Of a stretch of 64,000 nucleotides of DNA, positions 25,372 through 38,422 are shown piece after piece. The stretch comes from BOG-908 sp963848205 (lineage in GTDB: Bacteria; Pseudomonadota; Alphaproteobacteria; Acetobacterales; Acetobacteraceae), in NCBI GenBank assembly GCA_963848205.1, contig CAWKCV010000002.1, positions 62,001 to 126,000 of the forward strand, in the 5' to 3' direction. Positions within the stretch are counted from its first letter, which is position 1. Every line of letters begins with the position of its first letter. The notes under the pieces are model-generated. The model was given only the letters and a program-made list of their open reading frames with translations. It did not search any database and was not told where the DNA came from. A program made the position numbers and the translations under genes.

Positions 25372-25853
25372 GCACGGCCGATGCAAAGCTGCCGGCGGCG
25401 CCGGTGGTGCCGGGCGCGGCGCCGCATGTGCTGGTGGTGCGGGCGCCGTATTATCGCGAGGTGATCGACGGGATGACGGCGGGTGCGTTACGCATTTTGC
25501 AGGATGCCGGTGCTGCGCACGAAGTTCTGGATGTGGCGGGCGCGTTCGAGTTGCCGCAGGCGATCTGCATCGCGCTGCGCGGCGGGCAGGTATTCGACGG
25601 GTTCGTGGCGCTGGGCTGCATCGTTCGTGGCGGGACCGACCATTACGATTATATCTGCCGGGAGACGATGGCGGGATTGATGAACGTGGCGCTGCACTCC
25701 GGCATCGCGCTGGGTTCGGGGGTGCTGACGGTGCATTCGATCGAGCAGGCGGTGGCGCGCAGCGGGGCGGATGGGCACAACAAAGGGGCGGAAGCGGCGG
25801 CGGCGTGCCTGTTGCAGATTGCGGCCGTGCGCCGGTTGGGAGCAGCGCGATGA
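25368..25853 (+). CDS. ribH: 6,7-dimethyl-8-ribityllumazine synthase
   Basis: 161 aa. Condenses the RibD product with dihydroxybutanone phosphate. AFELPQAICIAL, GCIVRGGTDHYDYI and NKGAEAAAACL are the conserved substrate-binding segments, with the general-base histidine in TDHYDY. It starts inside the ribB stop (ATGA) and ends inside the nusB start (ATGA), continuing the coupled rib-nusB operon. Confidence 0.95.
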   Translation: MSTADAKLPAAPVVPGAAPHVLVVRAPYYREVIDGMTAGALRILQDAGAAHEVLDVAGAFELPQAICIALRGGQVFDGFVALGCIVRGGTDHYDYICRETMAGLMNVALHSGIALGSGVLTVHSIEQAVARSGADGHNKGAEAAAACLLQIAAVRRLGAAR

Positions 25854-26341
25854 GCAAGGCGCCGGCAGTGACGCGGCCGCGGACGGCGGCGCGGGTGGGC
25901 GCGGTGCAGGCGCTGTTCCAGGCCGAACAGGCGGGCGAGAGCCCGGAGACGGTGATCGACCAGTTCGTGCGCCATCGGCTGGGCGAGTTGCCGGGAACCG
26001 GCGGGTTCGAGGAAGGCCGGGTGCCGGACGCGCATGTGAAGCTGTTCGGGCGGATCGTGCGCCAGGCGGTGGAGAAGCAGGACGAAATCGACAAGCTGCT
26101 GGTGGGGGCACTGCCGGCGGATTGGCCGCTGGGCCGGCTGGACCCGGTGTTGCGCGCGCTGCTGCGGGCGGCGGGGGCGGAACTGGTCATGCGGGACGGG
26201 CCGCCGGTGGCGGTGGTGATCAACGAATATATGGATGTGGCGCACGGGTTCTTTCATGGCGACGAGCCGAAGATGGCGAACGGACTGATGGATGCGCTGG
26301 CGCATGTGCTGCGGCCTCGGGAGTTTGAGACGAGGCAGTGA
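25850..26341 (+). CDS. nusB: Transcription antitermination factor NusB
   Basis: 163 aa from ATG 25850, all-helical. AARVGAVQALFQAEQAG and PVAVVINEYMDVAHGFFHGDEPKMANG (split here as VVINEYMDVAHGFF) are the conserved first and last segments. Binds boxA RNA with NusE in antitermination of rRNA transcription. It commonly follows ribH. An open frame starts 15 codons upstream within ribH but the ATGA overlap decides the start. Confidence 0.95.
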   Translation: MSKAPAVTRPRTAARVGAVQALFQAEQAGESPETVIDQFVRHRLGELPGTGGFEEGRVPDAHVKLFGRIVRQAVEKQDEIDKLLVGALPADWPLGRLDPVLRALLRAAGAELVMRDGPPVAVVINEYMDVAHGFFHGDEPKMANGLMDALAHVLRPREFETRQ

Positions 26342-26352
26342 GGCGGGCAGAA

Positions 26353-26478
26353 TAGAAAGCCTTCTTTTTTGAAAAAAGAAGCAAAAAACTTTGATCTGGC
26401 TGTCGCGGACTCGGGGGATGGGCACGCGACAGCTTGATAGAAGTTTTTTGGCCCTTTTTTCAAAAAAGGACTGCTTGC
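26353..26478. repeat. Dispersed palindromic element, full copy
   Basis: Left hairpin CTTCTTTTTTGAAAAAAGAAG, core GGCTGTCGCGGAC ... GCACGCGACAGC, right hairpin CCCTTTTTTCAAAAAAGGAC. It fills the convergent gap between nusB and the glucosidase. Confidence 0.9.
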
Positions 26479-26490
26479 TTCGCTGGACAC

Positions 26491-29151
<2,661 letters not shown>

Positions 29152-29165
29152 CGCGCTCTCCTGGG

Positions 29166-31010
<1,845 letters not shown>

Positions 31011-31047
31011 GAAACATTGCCCCGCGAATTCGTCTATTGCAGGCCGC

Positions 31048-31107
31048 GGAAGCCAGAAAGCAAAAGTTTTCTGCTGCCTCTTTTCAAGAAATAAGGGCTT
31101 GCTTCCT
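31048..31107. repeat. Dispersed palindromic element, degenerate half copy
   Basis: GAAAGCAAAAGTTTTCTGC then CTCTTTTCAAGAAATAAGGGCTTGCTTCC. It overlaps the 3' end of yaiI and supplies its last residues (KQALIS) and stop. Confidence 0.7.
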
Positions 31108-31545
31108 CTTCACGGCCAAGTCCAACGCCCCCAGGAACCGCGACCGGTCCGCCCCCGCCATCGGTGGCGGCCCGCCGGTCATCTGCCCCATCTCGCGCCG
31201 GTGCGCGCTGATCGCGCGGCTGGCGAGTGCGGTGCCGATGTTGTCGTCGCTCCAGACGCGGCCATTGGAGGCGATGGCGTCGGCGCCGCGGGCGAGGCAG
31301 CGCGATGCGAGCGGGATGTCGGAGGTGACGCAGACGTCGGCGGCTTGGATGCGTTCGGCGATCCAGTCGTCGGCTATGTCAGGGCCGTCGGGTACCACGA
31401 CCATGCGCACGAAGTCGTAGCCTGGGGGGCGGATGGGACGCGAGCCGTTGCTGACGACGATGACCGGGACGCCGAGGCGGCCGGCGACGCGGTAGATTTC
31501 GTCGCGCACGGGGCAGGCGTCGGCGTCGACATAGATGGTGGTCAA
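31084..31545 (-). CDS. yaiI: YaiI/YqxD family protein (DUF188, PIN-like)
   Basis: 153 aa. Begins MTTIYVDADACPVRDEIYRV and has VVVPDGPDIADDWI and DVCVTSDIPLASRCLARGA, the three conserved blocks of UPF0178. The aspartates suggest a PIN-like metal site; the cellular role of the family is not established. The TTG start overlaps the ctaG stop (TTGA), giving coupling. The last six codons lie in a repeat copy. Confidence 0.9.
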   Translation of the reverse strand: MTTIYVDADACPVRDEIYRVAGRLGVPVIVVSNGSRPIRPPGYDFVRMVVVPDGPDIADDWIAERIQAADVCVTSDIPLASRCLARGADAIASNGRVWSDDNIGTALASRAISAHRREMGQMTGGPPPMAGADRSRFLGALDLAVKRKQALIS

Positions 31546-32111
31546 GATTTATGCGCGAACCGCGCGAGTTCGAGCGCGTCTTCCGGGCGCTTGGATTGGA
31601 AGAACGTGTAGCTGAGGGTGATTTCGTGCACGTCCGCGGTGTCGGGGTCGTCGGCCATCTTGGGGTCGACGAAGAAGGTGACGGGCATCTGCTCGCGCTC
31701 GCCGGGATGCAGGCGTTCCTCGTTGAAGCAGAAGCATTGGATTTTCTTGAAGTAGGGGCCGACTTTTTCCGGTGTCACGTTGAAGGTGGCGTGGCCGACG
31801 ATGTCGTGGTCGGACTTGTTGGTGGCTTCGAAGAACGCCATGGCGTCCTGGCCGAGATGCACGTGGACGGAGCGCTGTAGCGGCTGGAAGCGCCAGGGCA
31901 GGTTCGGGGCGACCGAAGTGTCGAAGAAGACGGTGACGGTGCGGGCGGTTTGCGTGGTGCTGCCGACGGCCACGCGCTGGGTGGTGCCACCCGCGCCGGT
32001 CGCCTGGCAGAACAGGCGGTAGAGGGTGACGGAGTAAGAGGTGATGCCGATCATGACCGCGAGGACTGCGGTGAAGGCTGCGACCGTCAGGCGTCTTGGG
32101 GAGACTTTCAT
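31542..32111 (-). CDS. ctaG: Cytochrome c oxidase assembly protein CtaG/Cox11
   Basis: 189 aa. One N-terminal membrane span (about residues 8-31) and a periplasmic copper-carrying domain with the FKKIQCFCFNEE motif, whose two cysteines bind Cu(I). Delivers copper to the CuB site of subunit I of aa3-type oxidases. Usually found in a cox operon; here it stands apart with yaiI, so the oxidase genes are elsewhere. The length and motif are normal. Confidence 0.95.
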   Translation of the reverse strand: MKVSPRRLTVAAFTAVLAVMIGITSYSVTLYRLFCQATGAGGTTQRVAVGSTTQTARTVTVFFDTSVAPNLPWRFQPLQRSVHVHLGQDAMAFFEATNKSDHDIVGHATFNVTPEKVGPYFKKIQCFCFNEERLHPGEREQMPVTFFVDPKMADDPDTADVHEITLSYTFFQSKRPEDALELARFAHKS

Positions 32112-32127
32112 GTCCGGTAAGTGGCGT

Positions 32128-32192
32128 CAGGGGAGGAAGGAAGTAGTCCTTTTCTGAGCAAAAGGACCAAAAAACTTTAGCTTTTGCTGTCG
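32128..32192. repeat. Dispersed palindromic element, half copy plus part of core
   Basis: AAGTAGTCCTTTTCTGAGCAAAAGGACCAAAAAACTTT followed by GCTTTTGCTGTCGCAGC. The core part overlaps the last five codons of the lipoprotein gene (C-D-S-K-S). Confidence 0.8.
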
Positions 32193-32467
32193 CAGCGGAA
32201 AGTGGCGTCGTACGCGGTGGGGTAGTACGGGGTATAGGGGTCGCCGTCTGGATGGGCGTCCAGGAGGACGAACGCCCTGCCCTGTCGGGTGCAGAAGGCG
32301 GCGCTGTCGCGCAGGACGGCTGCTTTGGCGGCCTCGCCGCCGCCGACGACCGGGGCGCGCATTTCGGAGAGGGTGTAGGCGTTCGGGCCGATCGGCAGCA
32401 CGCCGCTGGTACCGGCGCAGGCGGTGAGCAGGCCGGCGAGGCAGAGGGCGCTAAGGCGGCAATTCAT
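32177..32467 (-). CDS. Small lipoprotein of unknown function
   Basis: 96 aa. MNCRLSALCLAGLLTACAG is a lipoprotein signal with lipobox LTAC (cleavage before Cys17). The mature part is about 80 residues with two further cysteines (AFCTRQG, FRCDSKS), which could form a disulfide. ATG 32467 lies inside the end of the upstream DUF1003 gene (17-bp overlap), so translation is coupled. The C-terminus is shaped by a repeat copy. No known family. Confidence 0.7.
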   Translation of the reverse strand: MNCRLSALCLAGLLTACAGTSGVLPIGPNAYTLSEMRAPVVGGGEAAKAAVLRDSAAFCTRQGRAFVLLDAHPDGDPYTPYYPTAYDATFRCDSKS

Positions 32468-32990
32468 CGTCGGTGTCGGGAAAACGGGCATGCAGCTCCT
32501 CCACGAGGCGCTCCAGCGTGGCCGTGCGGCTGAGCGCCAGCGCTTCCTCCTGGCCCGGCTGCGCGGGGATGTCCAACTTTCGGCTGATCTGGTCGAGCAT
32601 CTGGATGACGAGCGAGGATTCGCGCTCGGCGACCAGGTTGACCTGCAGGTCGAGATGGTCGCGGCGGTCGGCCAGCTTGGATTCGCGGTTCTGCTTCATC
32701 AGAACGAAGGCGGCCAGGAAGACGGCCTCGCACGAGACGATGGTGGAGAGGAAATTGTAGGGGTAGCGGTCAAACGGATGGACCGACTGGAAAGCGCCGC
32801 TGTTGAGCAGAACCCAGGCGGCGATGAGGGCGACATGGATGAGCACGAAGGCGAGCGTGCCGGCGAAGTGCGCGACGCCATCGGCCAGGACTTCGGACGA
32901 GCTGCGGCGATTGAGGGCGCTCTTCTCCAACCGCAACACACGATCGATGTTGCGGCCTACGATCGACGGCGTTTTGGTGATTTCATTCAT
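32451..32990 (-). CDS. DUF1003 membrane protein
   Basis: 179 aa. Two membrane spans (about TLAFVLIHVALIAAWVLL and FLSTIVSCEAVFLAAFVLM) flank HPFDRYPYNFL, and ADRRDHLDLQVNLVAERE follows; all are DUF1003 hallmarks. Function of the family is unknown. It overlaps the downstream lipoprotein start. A long helical cytoplasmic C-terminal part ends DTDDELPP. Confidence 0.85.
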   Translation of the reverse strand: MNEITKTPSIVGRNIDRVLRLEKSALNRRSSSEVLADGVAHFAGTLAFVLIHVALIAAWVLLNSGAFQSVHPFDRYPYNFLSTIVSCEAVFLAAFVLMKQNRESKLADRRDHLDLQVNLVAERESSLVIQMLDQISRKLDIPAQPGQEEALALSRTATLERLVEELHARFPDTDDELPP

Positions 32991-33033
32991 GTGCGGCTGC
33001 CGCGGGCGCCGGGATGGCCTGCCGGGGGGTGCC

Positions 33034-33207
33034 TCAACTGAGGAGGTTGATGCCGGTGATCGCCAGGATCACGAACAGCAGGAAGATGGCGATGGCGATG
33101 AAGAAGAAGATTTTGGCGATGCCGGCGGTGGCCGCCGAGATGCCGCTGAAGCCGAGCACGCCGGCGACGATGGAGATGAGGGCGAAAAGCAAAGCGTAGC
33201 GCAGCAT
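33034..33207 (-). CDS. DUF1328 small membrane protein
   Basis: 57 aa, almost entirely hydrophobic, with two membrane segments: MLRYALLFALISIVAGVLGF and a run ending IFLLFVILAITGINLLS. The FGI/GFSGISAATAGIAKIFF middle is typical of DUF1328 (YtjA-like). GGAGA stands eight bases before the ATG. It lies ~43 bp upstream of the DUF1003 gene on the same strand. Proteins of this type are often envelope-stress associated, which is inference only. Confidence 0.8.
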   Translation of the reverse strand: MLRYALLFALISIVAGVLGFSGISAATAGIAKIFFFIAIAIFLLFVILAITGINLLS

Positions 33208-33300
33208 GGACGGTTTCTCCGTGGAAGCGCGTGCCGGCTTCCGGTGGAGCTACAACGCGAAGCGGCGGCGGACGTTGCGCGCCCGCCGCCCGCGCCCGAG

Positions 33301-33855
33301 CTACGGGGTGGTGCCGCCGGACAGGCTGGCCTGCAGAAGGTTCAGCGCGATCAGGTGGTTCTTGATGAAAGCCTGGCCGATGAGCGCGATGTGCACCGCG
33401 TCGTCGGTGTAGGGCAGGTTGGAGGCGAGCAGGTTTTCCTGGATCGAGAGCAGGATGTGGTGGCCCTGGATCTGCACGCCGACATAGACCATGTCGAAGT
33501 TCGAGGGCGACGCGTTTTCGACGGTGTAGATGATCTGCTTCTGCTTGTAGGTCAGTTCCACCGGCGGCGGGTTGGCCATGCTGGTGAGCGCCTGGGCGAT
33601 GGCGACCTGCTCGATGACCTCGCCGCGGGCGAAATCCTTGACGAGGGTGTTTCCGCTCTTTTCCTGGGCGATGTTGCTGGTGATGCGGGCCACCTGGCCC
33701 CAGCGCAGCGTTTCGGCCGTGGCGGTAGCCGGGGTGATCGGTGCGGCGCTGGATGTAGCGGTCTCCGGCGAGGCAGTCTCGGCGCGCAGGCGTCCTGCAG
33801 TCATCAGCAGCGGTATCGAACTACCCAGTGCAATCAAAGTCGTACGGCGATCCAT
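33301..33855 (-). CDS. Exported DUF4142-like ferritin-fold protein
   Basis: 184 aa. MDRRTTLIALGSSIPLLMTA with following GRLRA/ETA resembles a signal peptide with a twin-arginine start. The mature part is helical; NTLVKDFARGEVIEQVAIAQAL and HIALIGQAFIKNHLIALNLL resemble the paired helices of DUF4142 proteins, which are predicted ferritin-like. The expected conserved histidines are not all evident, so the family call is tentative. A GGAG stands 9-12 bases before the ATG. The gene is monocistronic. Confidence 0.55.
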   Translation of the reverse strand: MDRRTTLIALGSSIPLLMTAGRLRAETASPETATSSAAPITPATATAETLRWGQVARITSNIAQEKSGNTLVKDFARGEVIEQVAIAQALTSMANPPPVELTYKQKQIIYTVENASPSNFDMVYVGVQIQGHHILLSIQENLLASNLPYTDDAVHIALIGQAFIKNHLIALNLLQASLSGGTTP

Positions 33856-34020
33856 GAAATACTCTCCGTTAAAATCCCGCCCCGGCGAGCCAACGGAGCG
33901 TGCCCGCCCGGGTTCTCAACTTTCGGGATTGTGAATACCGGAGAATGCAGGGGAATGGCTTGGGTGTGCGCGGGGTCGGGCATAGCTGGGGCATGGCTAT
34001 CCGAAGATTGGATCCGGTCA

Positions 34021-34992
34021 TCAGAAGTGACTCCAGCCGCCGGCTTTCGTGGCCTCAAACGTGGGCGGATCAAGGGTCACGTCGCCGGGCGGGCCGGGCA
34101 GGAAGCGGCCGATCCTGGTGACCGGGACGCCGCCGGCCTGGCAGGTGGCGAGCAGGTTTTCGGCGTTGGTGTCGGGGACGGCGAGGAGGAGTTCGTAGTC
34201 GTCGCCGCCGGTGAGGCAGTCGGGCAGACGGTTGGCTGCGCGGGCGGAGGCGGACAGGGGGACGAGCGCGGGCTCGATCTGTACGGCGCAGGCGGCGGCG
34301 CGGGCCAGGTGGCCCGCGTCTTGTAAGAGGCCGTCGGAGACGTCCATGGCGGCGGAGACGATGCCGTGCAGCGGCAGGCCGAGTCGTGGTTGCGGCAGGT
34401 GATAGCGGTTGGCGAGCGTGCCCTCCGGGTCGGCGAGTTGGCCGCGCAGGGCGAGCAGGCCGAGGGCGCCGTCGCCGATGGTGCCGGTGACCCAGAGTCC
34501 GTCCCCGGGGCGGGCGCCGGTGCGGCGCAGCGCGCAGCCGGGGGCGACATGGCCGATGATGGTGGCCGAAAGGCTGATGGGGCCGGGCGTGCTGGTGGTG
34601 TCGCCGCCGAGCAGCGACAGGCCGAAGCGGGCCTGGTCGGTGGCGAGGCCGGCGGCGAAGGCGGCGAACCAGGCGGCGCCGGTGCCGCGCGGCACGGACA
34701 CGGTGAGGAGGTAGTGCAGCGGGACGGCGCCCATGGCGGCGAGGTCGGAGAGGTTCACGCGCAGAAGTTTGCGGGCGACGAGGCCGGGCGGGTCGTTTGG
34801 CAGGAAGTGGACGCCCTGGACGATTGCGTCCGTGGAGACGACGAGTTCGCGGCCGGGCGGGGGCGTGAAGATGGCGGCGTCGTCGGCGAGGTGGAGGGCA
34901 CCGGGGGCGGCGAGCGGTTCGAAAAGCTCGATGAGGCGGAACTCGGCGGGCTTCAACGCAGCGTTTCTTTTTGGGTGGGGGCGGCTTGCCAT
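34021..34992 (-). CDS. thiL: Thiamine-monophosphate kinase
   Basis: 323 aa from ATG 34992. Phosphorylates thiamine monophosphate to the diphosphate cofactor. Visible metal and ATP residues are in LADDAAIF, VSTDAIVQGVHF, VNLSDLAAMGA, LLGGDTTST, MDVSDGLLQDAG and LTGGDDYELLLA. The open frame continues 25 codons upstream over the trpS start, so ATG 34992 is preferred. It is divergent from trpS with only 29 bp between the two starts. Confidence 0.95.
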   Translation of the reverse strand: MASRPHPKRNAALKPAEFRLIELFEPLAAPGALHLADDAAIFTPPPGRELVVSTDAIVQGVHFLPNDPPGLVARKLLRVNLSDLAAMGAVPLHYLLTVSVPRGTGAAWFAAFAAGLATDQARFGLSLLGGDTTSTPGPISLSATIIGHVAPGCALRRTGARPGDGLWVTGTIGDGALGLLALRGQLADPEGTLANRYHLPQPRLGLPLHGIVSAAMDVSDGLLQDAGHLARAAACAVQIEPALVPLSASARAANRLPDCLTGGDDYELLLAVPDTNAENLLATCQAGGVPVTRIGRFLPGPPGDVTLDPPTFEATKAGGWSHF

Positions 34993-35021
34993 CCCTGCCC
35001 CGCCGCCGCATTGACGCCGCC

Positions 35022-36014
35022 ATGCATCGCGTTCTCTCCGGCATTCAGCCTTCCGGCATTCCCACACTCGGCAATTACCTGGGGGCGATACGCAACTGGG
35101 TGGCGTTGCAGGATACTCATGAATGCCTGTTCTGCGTCGTCGATCTGCATGCGATCACCGAGTTTCAGGAGCCGGCGCGCTTGCGGGCCAACACGCTGGA
35201 GATGGCGGCGACGTTGCTGGCGTGCGGCATCGATCCGGCGCGCAGCGTTCTGTTTGCGCAGTCTGCGGTGAGTGCGCATGTGCGGCTTGCGTGGATATTC
35301 AATTGCGTGGCGCGGCTGGGCTGGCTGAACCGGATGACGCAGTTCAAGGACAAGGCTGGCAAGGATCGCGAGGCGGCCTCGGCCGGGTTGTATGTGTATC
35401 CGAATTTGATGGCCGCCGATATCGGGGCGTATCACGCGACGCGGGTGCCGGTGGGCGACGATCAGCGGCAGCATCTGGAGTTGGCAAACGACATTTCGGA
35501 GAAGTTCAACCATGATTACGGGGTGGATTTCTTTCCGCGGATCGAGCCGATCATACTGGGCCAGGCGGCGCGGGTGATGAGCTTGCGGGATGGGACGCGC
35601 AAGATGAGCAAGTCCGATCCTTCCGATCAGAGCAGGATCAATCTGACCGACGATGCCGATACGATCGCGCTGAAGATACGCCGGGCGAAGACCGATCCGG
35701 AGCCGTTGCCAAGCGAGGCCGCGGGTTTGGCGGAACGGCCGGAAGCGCGCAATCTGGTGGAGATTTTCGCGGTGATGTCGGGCGTGGGCACGGACGATGT
35801 GTTGCGTGCGCATGGTGGGCAGGGGTTTGGCGCGTTCAAAAGTGCGTTGGCCGATGTGCTGGTGGCGCGGCTGGCGCCGATTGGCGGGGAGACGGTTCGG
35901 CTGTTGGCCGATGGCGGGTTTCTGGAGGGTGTATTGCGGGATGGCGCGGGGCGGGCAAGGGAGATTGCGGAACCGATTGTGCGTGAGGCGGAGCGGATTG
36001 TGGGTTTCTTGTAG
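35022..36014 (+). CDS. trpS: Tryptophanyl-tRNA synthetase
   Basis: 330 aa, normal length. Class I signature motifs are PSGIPTLGNYLGAI (HIGH-like, residues 10-23) and KMSKS (194-198). ATG 35022 gives the expected N-terminus MHRVLSGIQPSG; it has no clear ribosome-binding site, so initiation may be leaderless or weak. Its stop TAG touches the left end of a full repeat copy. Confidence 0.95.
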   Translation: MHRVLSGIQPSGIPTLGNYLGAIRNWVALQDTHECLFCVVDLHAITEFQEPARLRANTLEMAATLLACGIDPARSVLFAQSAVSAHVRLAWIFNCVARLGWLNRMTQFKDKAGKDREAASAGLYVYPNLMAADIGAYHATRVPVGDDQRQHLELANDISEKFNHDYGVDFFPRIEPIILGQAARVMSLRDGTRKMSKSDPSDQSRINLTDDADTIALKIRRAKTDPEPLPSEAAGLAERPEARNLVEIFAVMSGVGTDDVLRAHGGQGFGAFKSALADVLVARLAPIGGETVRLLADGGFLEGVLRDGAGRAREIAEPIVREAERIVGFL

Positions 36015-36017
36015 GAA

Positions 36018-36145
36018 GGAAGGCTTACTTTCTTGAAGGAAAGAAACAAAAAACTTTTGCTTTTGCAAGCGTCTCTTCAAACCGGCGTAGGCCGAATGAC
36101 AAAAGTTTTTTGATTCCTTTTTTCAAAAAAGAACGCTTACTTCGA
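36018..36145. repeat. Dispersed palindromic element, full but diverged copy
   Basis: Left arm GAAGGCTTACTTTCTTGAAGG... with AAAGAAACAAAAAACTTTTG; diverged core GCAAGCGTC; right arm CAAAAGTTTTTTGATTCC then TTTTTTCAAAAAAGAACGC. It lies between convergent trpS and the acyl-CoA synthetase and includes the latter's stop codon. Confidence 0.8.
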
Positions 36146-37750
36146 AAACTCCGACCGCAAAGCCTTTTTATCCAGCTTTCCGACACTCGTCTTGGCGATG
36201 GTATCCACAAACGCCACCCTGTCCGGCACGGCGAATTTCGAAATCACGCCCTGCTCGACATGTTGCATGACGTGAGACCGTAAAATATCAGCGCTGCTAT
36301 CTGTTCCCGGGCGGCGGACGACGATGGCCATCGGGCGTTCGCCCCAGCGTTCGTCTTTTACGCCGATGACGGCGACCTCGGCAACACAGGGAAGTTGCGA
36401 GATGATGTCTTCGAGCTGCAGGCTGCTGACCCATTCGCCACCGGTTTTGACGACGTCCTTGATGCGATCGGTGATGGTGAGGAAGCCGTGTTCGTCGATG
36501 GTGCCGATGTCTCCGGTGTGGAGCCAGCCGCCTTCCCAGAGGGCGCGGCTGGCTTCGGGATTGTCGACATAGCCGGCGGTGAGCCAGGGGGAGCGCATGA
36601 CGACTTCGCCGGTGGAGACGCCGTCATGCGGGAGGTCGCGCATCTGCGGGTCGACGATGCGGATGTCGCAGAGAGGCACGGGGCGGCCGGCACGGCAGCG
36701 ATAGGTGAGTTCGGTCTCGCCGCCGTCGGCGAGTTCGGCGGGGACGATGGCGATGGTGGACATCGGGCCGGTTTCCGACATGCCGTAGCCGGAGAAGACG
36801 TCCACACCGCGGTCGATGGCTTGTTGTGCGAGGGCGCGCGGCAGGGCTGAGCCGCCGATGATGAGACGCCAGCCGCGCAGGTCGACGTCCTTCGCGGCGG
36901 TGAGGAACATCTGCATGATGGTGGGCACGCAATGCGAGAAGGTGACGCGTTCCTGCACGAACAGGCGGACGAGGAGTTCGGGCGAATAGCGGCCGGGGTA
37001 GACCTGCTTGAGGCCGCGCACGGTGGCGTTGAACGGATTTCCCCAGGCGTGGACATGAAACATCGGGGTGATGGGCATGTAGACTTCGTTCGGGCGGAAG
37101 TTCAGCGTGCCGAGGCCGGAGAGCGTGTGCAGCACGATCTGGCGGTGCGAGTAGTAGACGCCTTTGGGATTTCCGGTGGTGCCGGTGGTGTAGAAGGTGG
37201 TGGCTTTGGTGCGTTCGTCGAAGTCCGGGAAGATGTGGGCGGGGTCGCCCTGGCTGAGGAGCTGTTCGTATTCACCGTGCCAGTGCCAGTCGGGTTCGAC
37301 ATTGGCCGGAGCGGGTTCGGCGTCGTCGGTAAGGCAGATGAAGGTTTTGGCCGTGGTGAGTGATGGCAGGAGCGCTTGCAGGATCGGCAGGAATTCGGCG
37401 TTGCAGAGGATGACGGACGCGCGGGCGTGATTGAGGGTGTAGAGGATCTGCTCGTGCGAGAGGCGGATGTTGACCGTCATCAGCACGGCGCCGGTCATCG
37501 GGATGGCGAAGAAGCATTCGAGGTAGCGGTGGCTGTCCCAATCCATGACGGCGACGACATCGCCGTGTTTGACGCCGAGTGTTGCGAGTGCGGAGCCGAG
37601 GCGGGCGATGCGCTGGCCCATTTCGCGATAGGTGAGCCGGCGCAGGTCGCGATAGACGATTTCCTGGTTGGGGTATTGGCGCAGCGGGGTGATGAGAAGC
37701 TGCTTGATGATCAGGGGGTAGTCGTAGCCATAACTCTGTTCGGCACTCAC
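36137..37750 (-). CDS. Long- or medium-chain fatty-acyl-CoA synthetase (AMP-binding)
   Basis: 537 aa from GTG 37750. Activates a carboxylic acid with ATP and CoA. Adenylation motifs: YTTGTTGNPKGVYYSH (P-loop), FSGYGMSETGP, GWLHTGDIGTID, and the C-terminal catalytic lysine in KTSVGKLDKKAL. TPMFHVHAWGNPF is typical of the FadD3-like/medium-chain group. GGAG eight bases before GTG decides the start; the frame is open 22 codons further. Located between trpS and a PAP2 gene, context says little about the substrate. Confidence 0.9.
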   Translation of the reverse strand: MSAEQSYGYDYPLIIKQLLITPLRQYPNQEIVYRDLRRLTYREMGQRIARLGSALATLGVKHGDVVAVMDWDSHRYLECFFAIPMTGAVLMTVNIRLSHEQILYTLNHARASVILCNAEFLPILQALLPSLTTAKTFICLTDDAEPAPANVEPDWHWHGEYEQLLSQGDPAHIFPDFDERTKATTFYTTGTTGNPKGVYYSHRQIVLHTLSGLGTLNFRPNEVYMPITPMFHVHAWGNPFNATVRGLKQVYPGRYSPELLVRLFVQERVTFSHCVPTIMQMFLTAAKDVDLRGWRLIIGGSALPRALAQQAIDRGVDVFSGYGMSETGPMSTIAIVPAELADGGETELTYRCRAGRPVPLCDIRIVDPQMRDLPHDGVSTGEVVMRSPWLTAGYVDNPEASRALWEGGWLHTGDIGTIDEHGFLTITDRIKDVVKTGGEWVSSLQLEDIISQLPCVAEVAVIGVKDERWGERPMAIVVRRPGTDSSADILRSHVMQHVEQGVISKFAVPDRVAFVDTIAKTSVGKLDKKALRSEFSK

Positions 37751-37839
37751 CGGACGTCTCCGTTCTTCGCGGCACTCTGTTGTGGCTACCCTGCGGTATC
37801 GCGGGCGATGCGGCAACAGAGGCGGGGGTGTGGCGCGCG

Positions 37840-38412
37840 ATGATGTTCGTGACGGATTTCGCCGATCAGGCGGTGGTGCTGCCGATGGCGGCCGGCGTGC
37901 TGGCTGCGTTGCTGGTGACGGGGTGGCGAAGGGGCGCGCTTGCGTGGGCGGTGGGCGTGGGTGGCGTGTTGGGGACGATGCTGGTGCTCAAGCTGCTGGC
38001 GATGGCGTGCGTGCGGCATCTGGAGGCCGCAGGGGTGGGGAGCCCAAGCGGGCACACGGCTTGTGCGGCGGTGGTGTATGGCGGGTTGGTGGCGTTGCTG
38101 GCGGGGCCCGGGCGGGCGAGAGGCTGGTGGACGGCTGGGACGGCCGCGGGGTTTGCCGTGGCGATCGGGGCGACGCGGCTGGCGCTGCACATGCATACGC
38201 TGGCCGACGTTCTGGTGGGCGGTCCGGTGGGGGTGGCGGGGGCGCTGGCGATCTGGCGGCTGGCGGGCGAGCGGCCGGCGCGGGTTCGTGGCGGCTGGCT
38301 GGTGGGTGTGTCGGCAGTGGTGCTGCTCGGGCTGCACGGGCAGAAATTGCAGGCGGAGAGCCGGCTGCACTGGCTGGCTTTGGATATGTGGCCGTTCGAC
38401 CAATGCGGGTGA
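37840..38412 (+). CDS. PAP2-family phosphatase, small membrane protein
   Basis: 190 aa with five or six membrane spans. The PAP2 motifs GSPSGHTACAAVVYGGL and GATRLALHMHTLADVLVGG carry the catalytic histidines and arginine. The first motif (K-x6-RP) is imperfect (KLLAMACVRHLEA). Probably dephosphorylates a lipid phosphate such as undecaprenyl diphosphate or phosphatidate at the inner membrane. Divergent from the acyl-CoA synthetase. The start MM is chosen after the long GC-rich leader. Confidence 0.8.
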   Translation: MMFVTDFADQAVVLPMAAGVLAALLVTGWRRGALAWAVGVGGVLGTMLVLKLLAMACVRHLEAAGVGSPSGHTACAAVVYGGLVALLAGPGRARGWWTAGTAAGFAVAIGATRLALHMHTLADVLVGGPVGVAGALAIWRLAGERPARVRGGWLVGVSAVVLLGLHGQKLQAESRLHWLALDMWPFDQCG

Positions 38413-38422
38413 CGCGCCGGTT

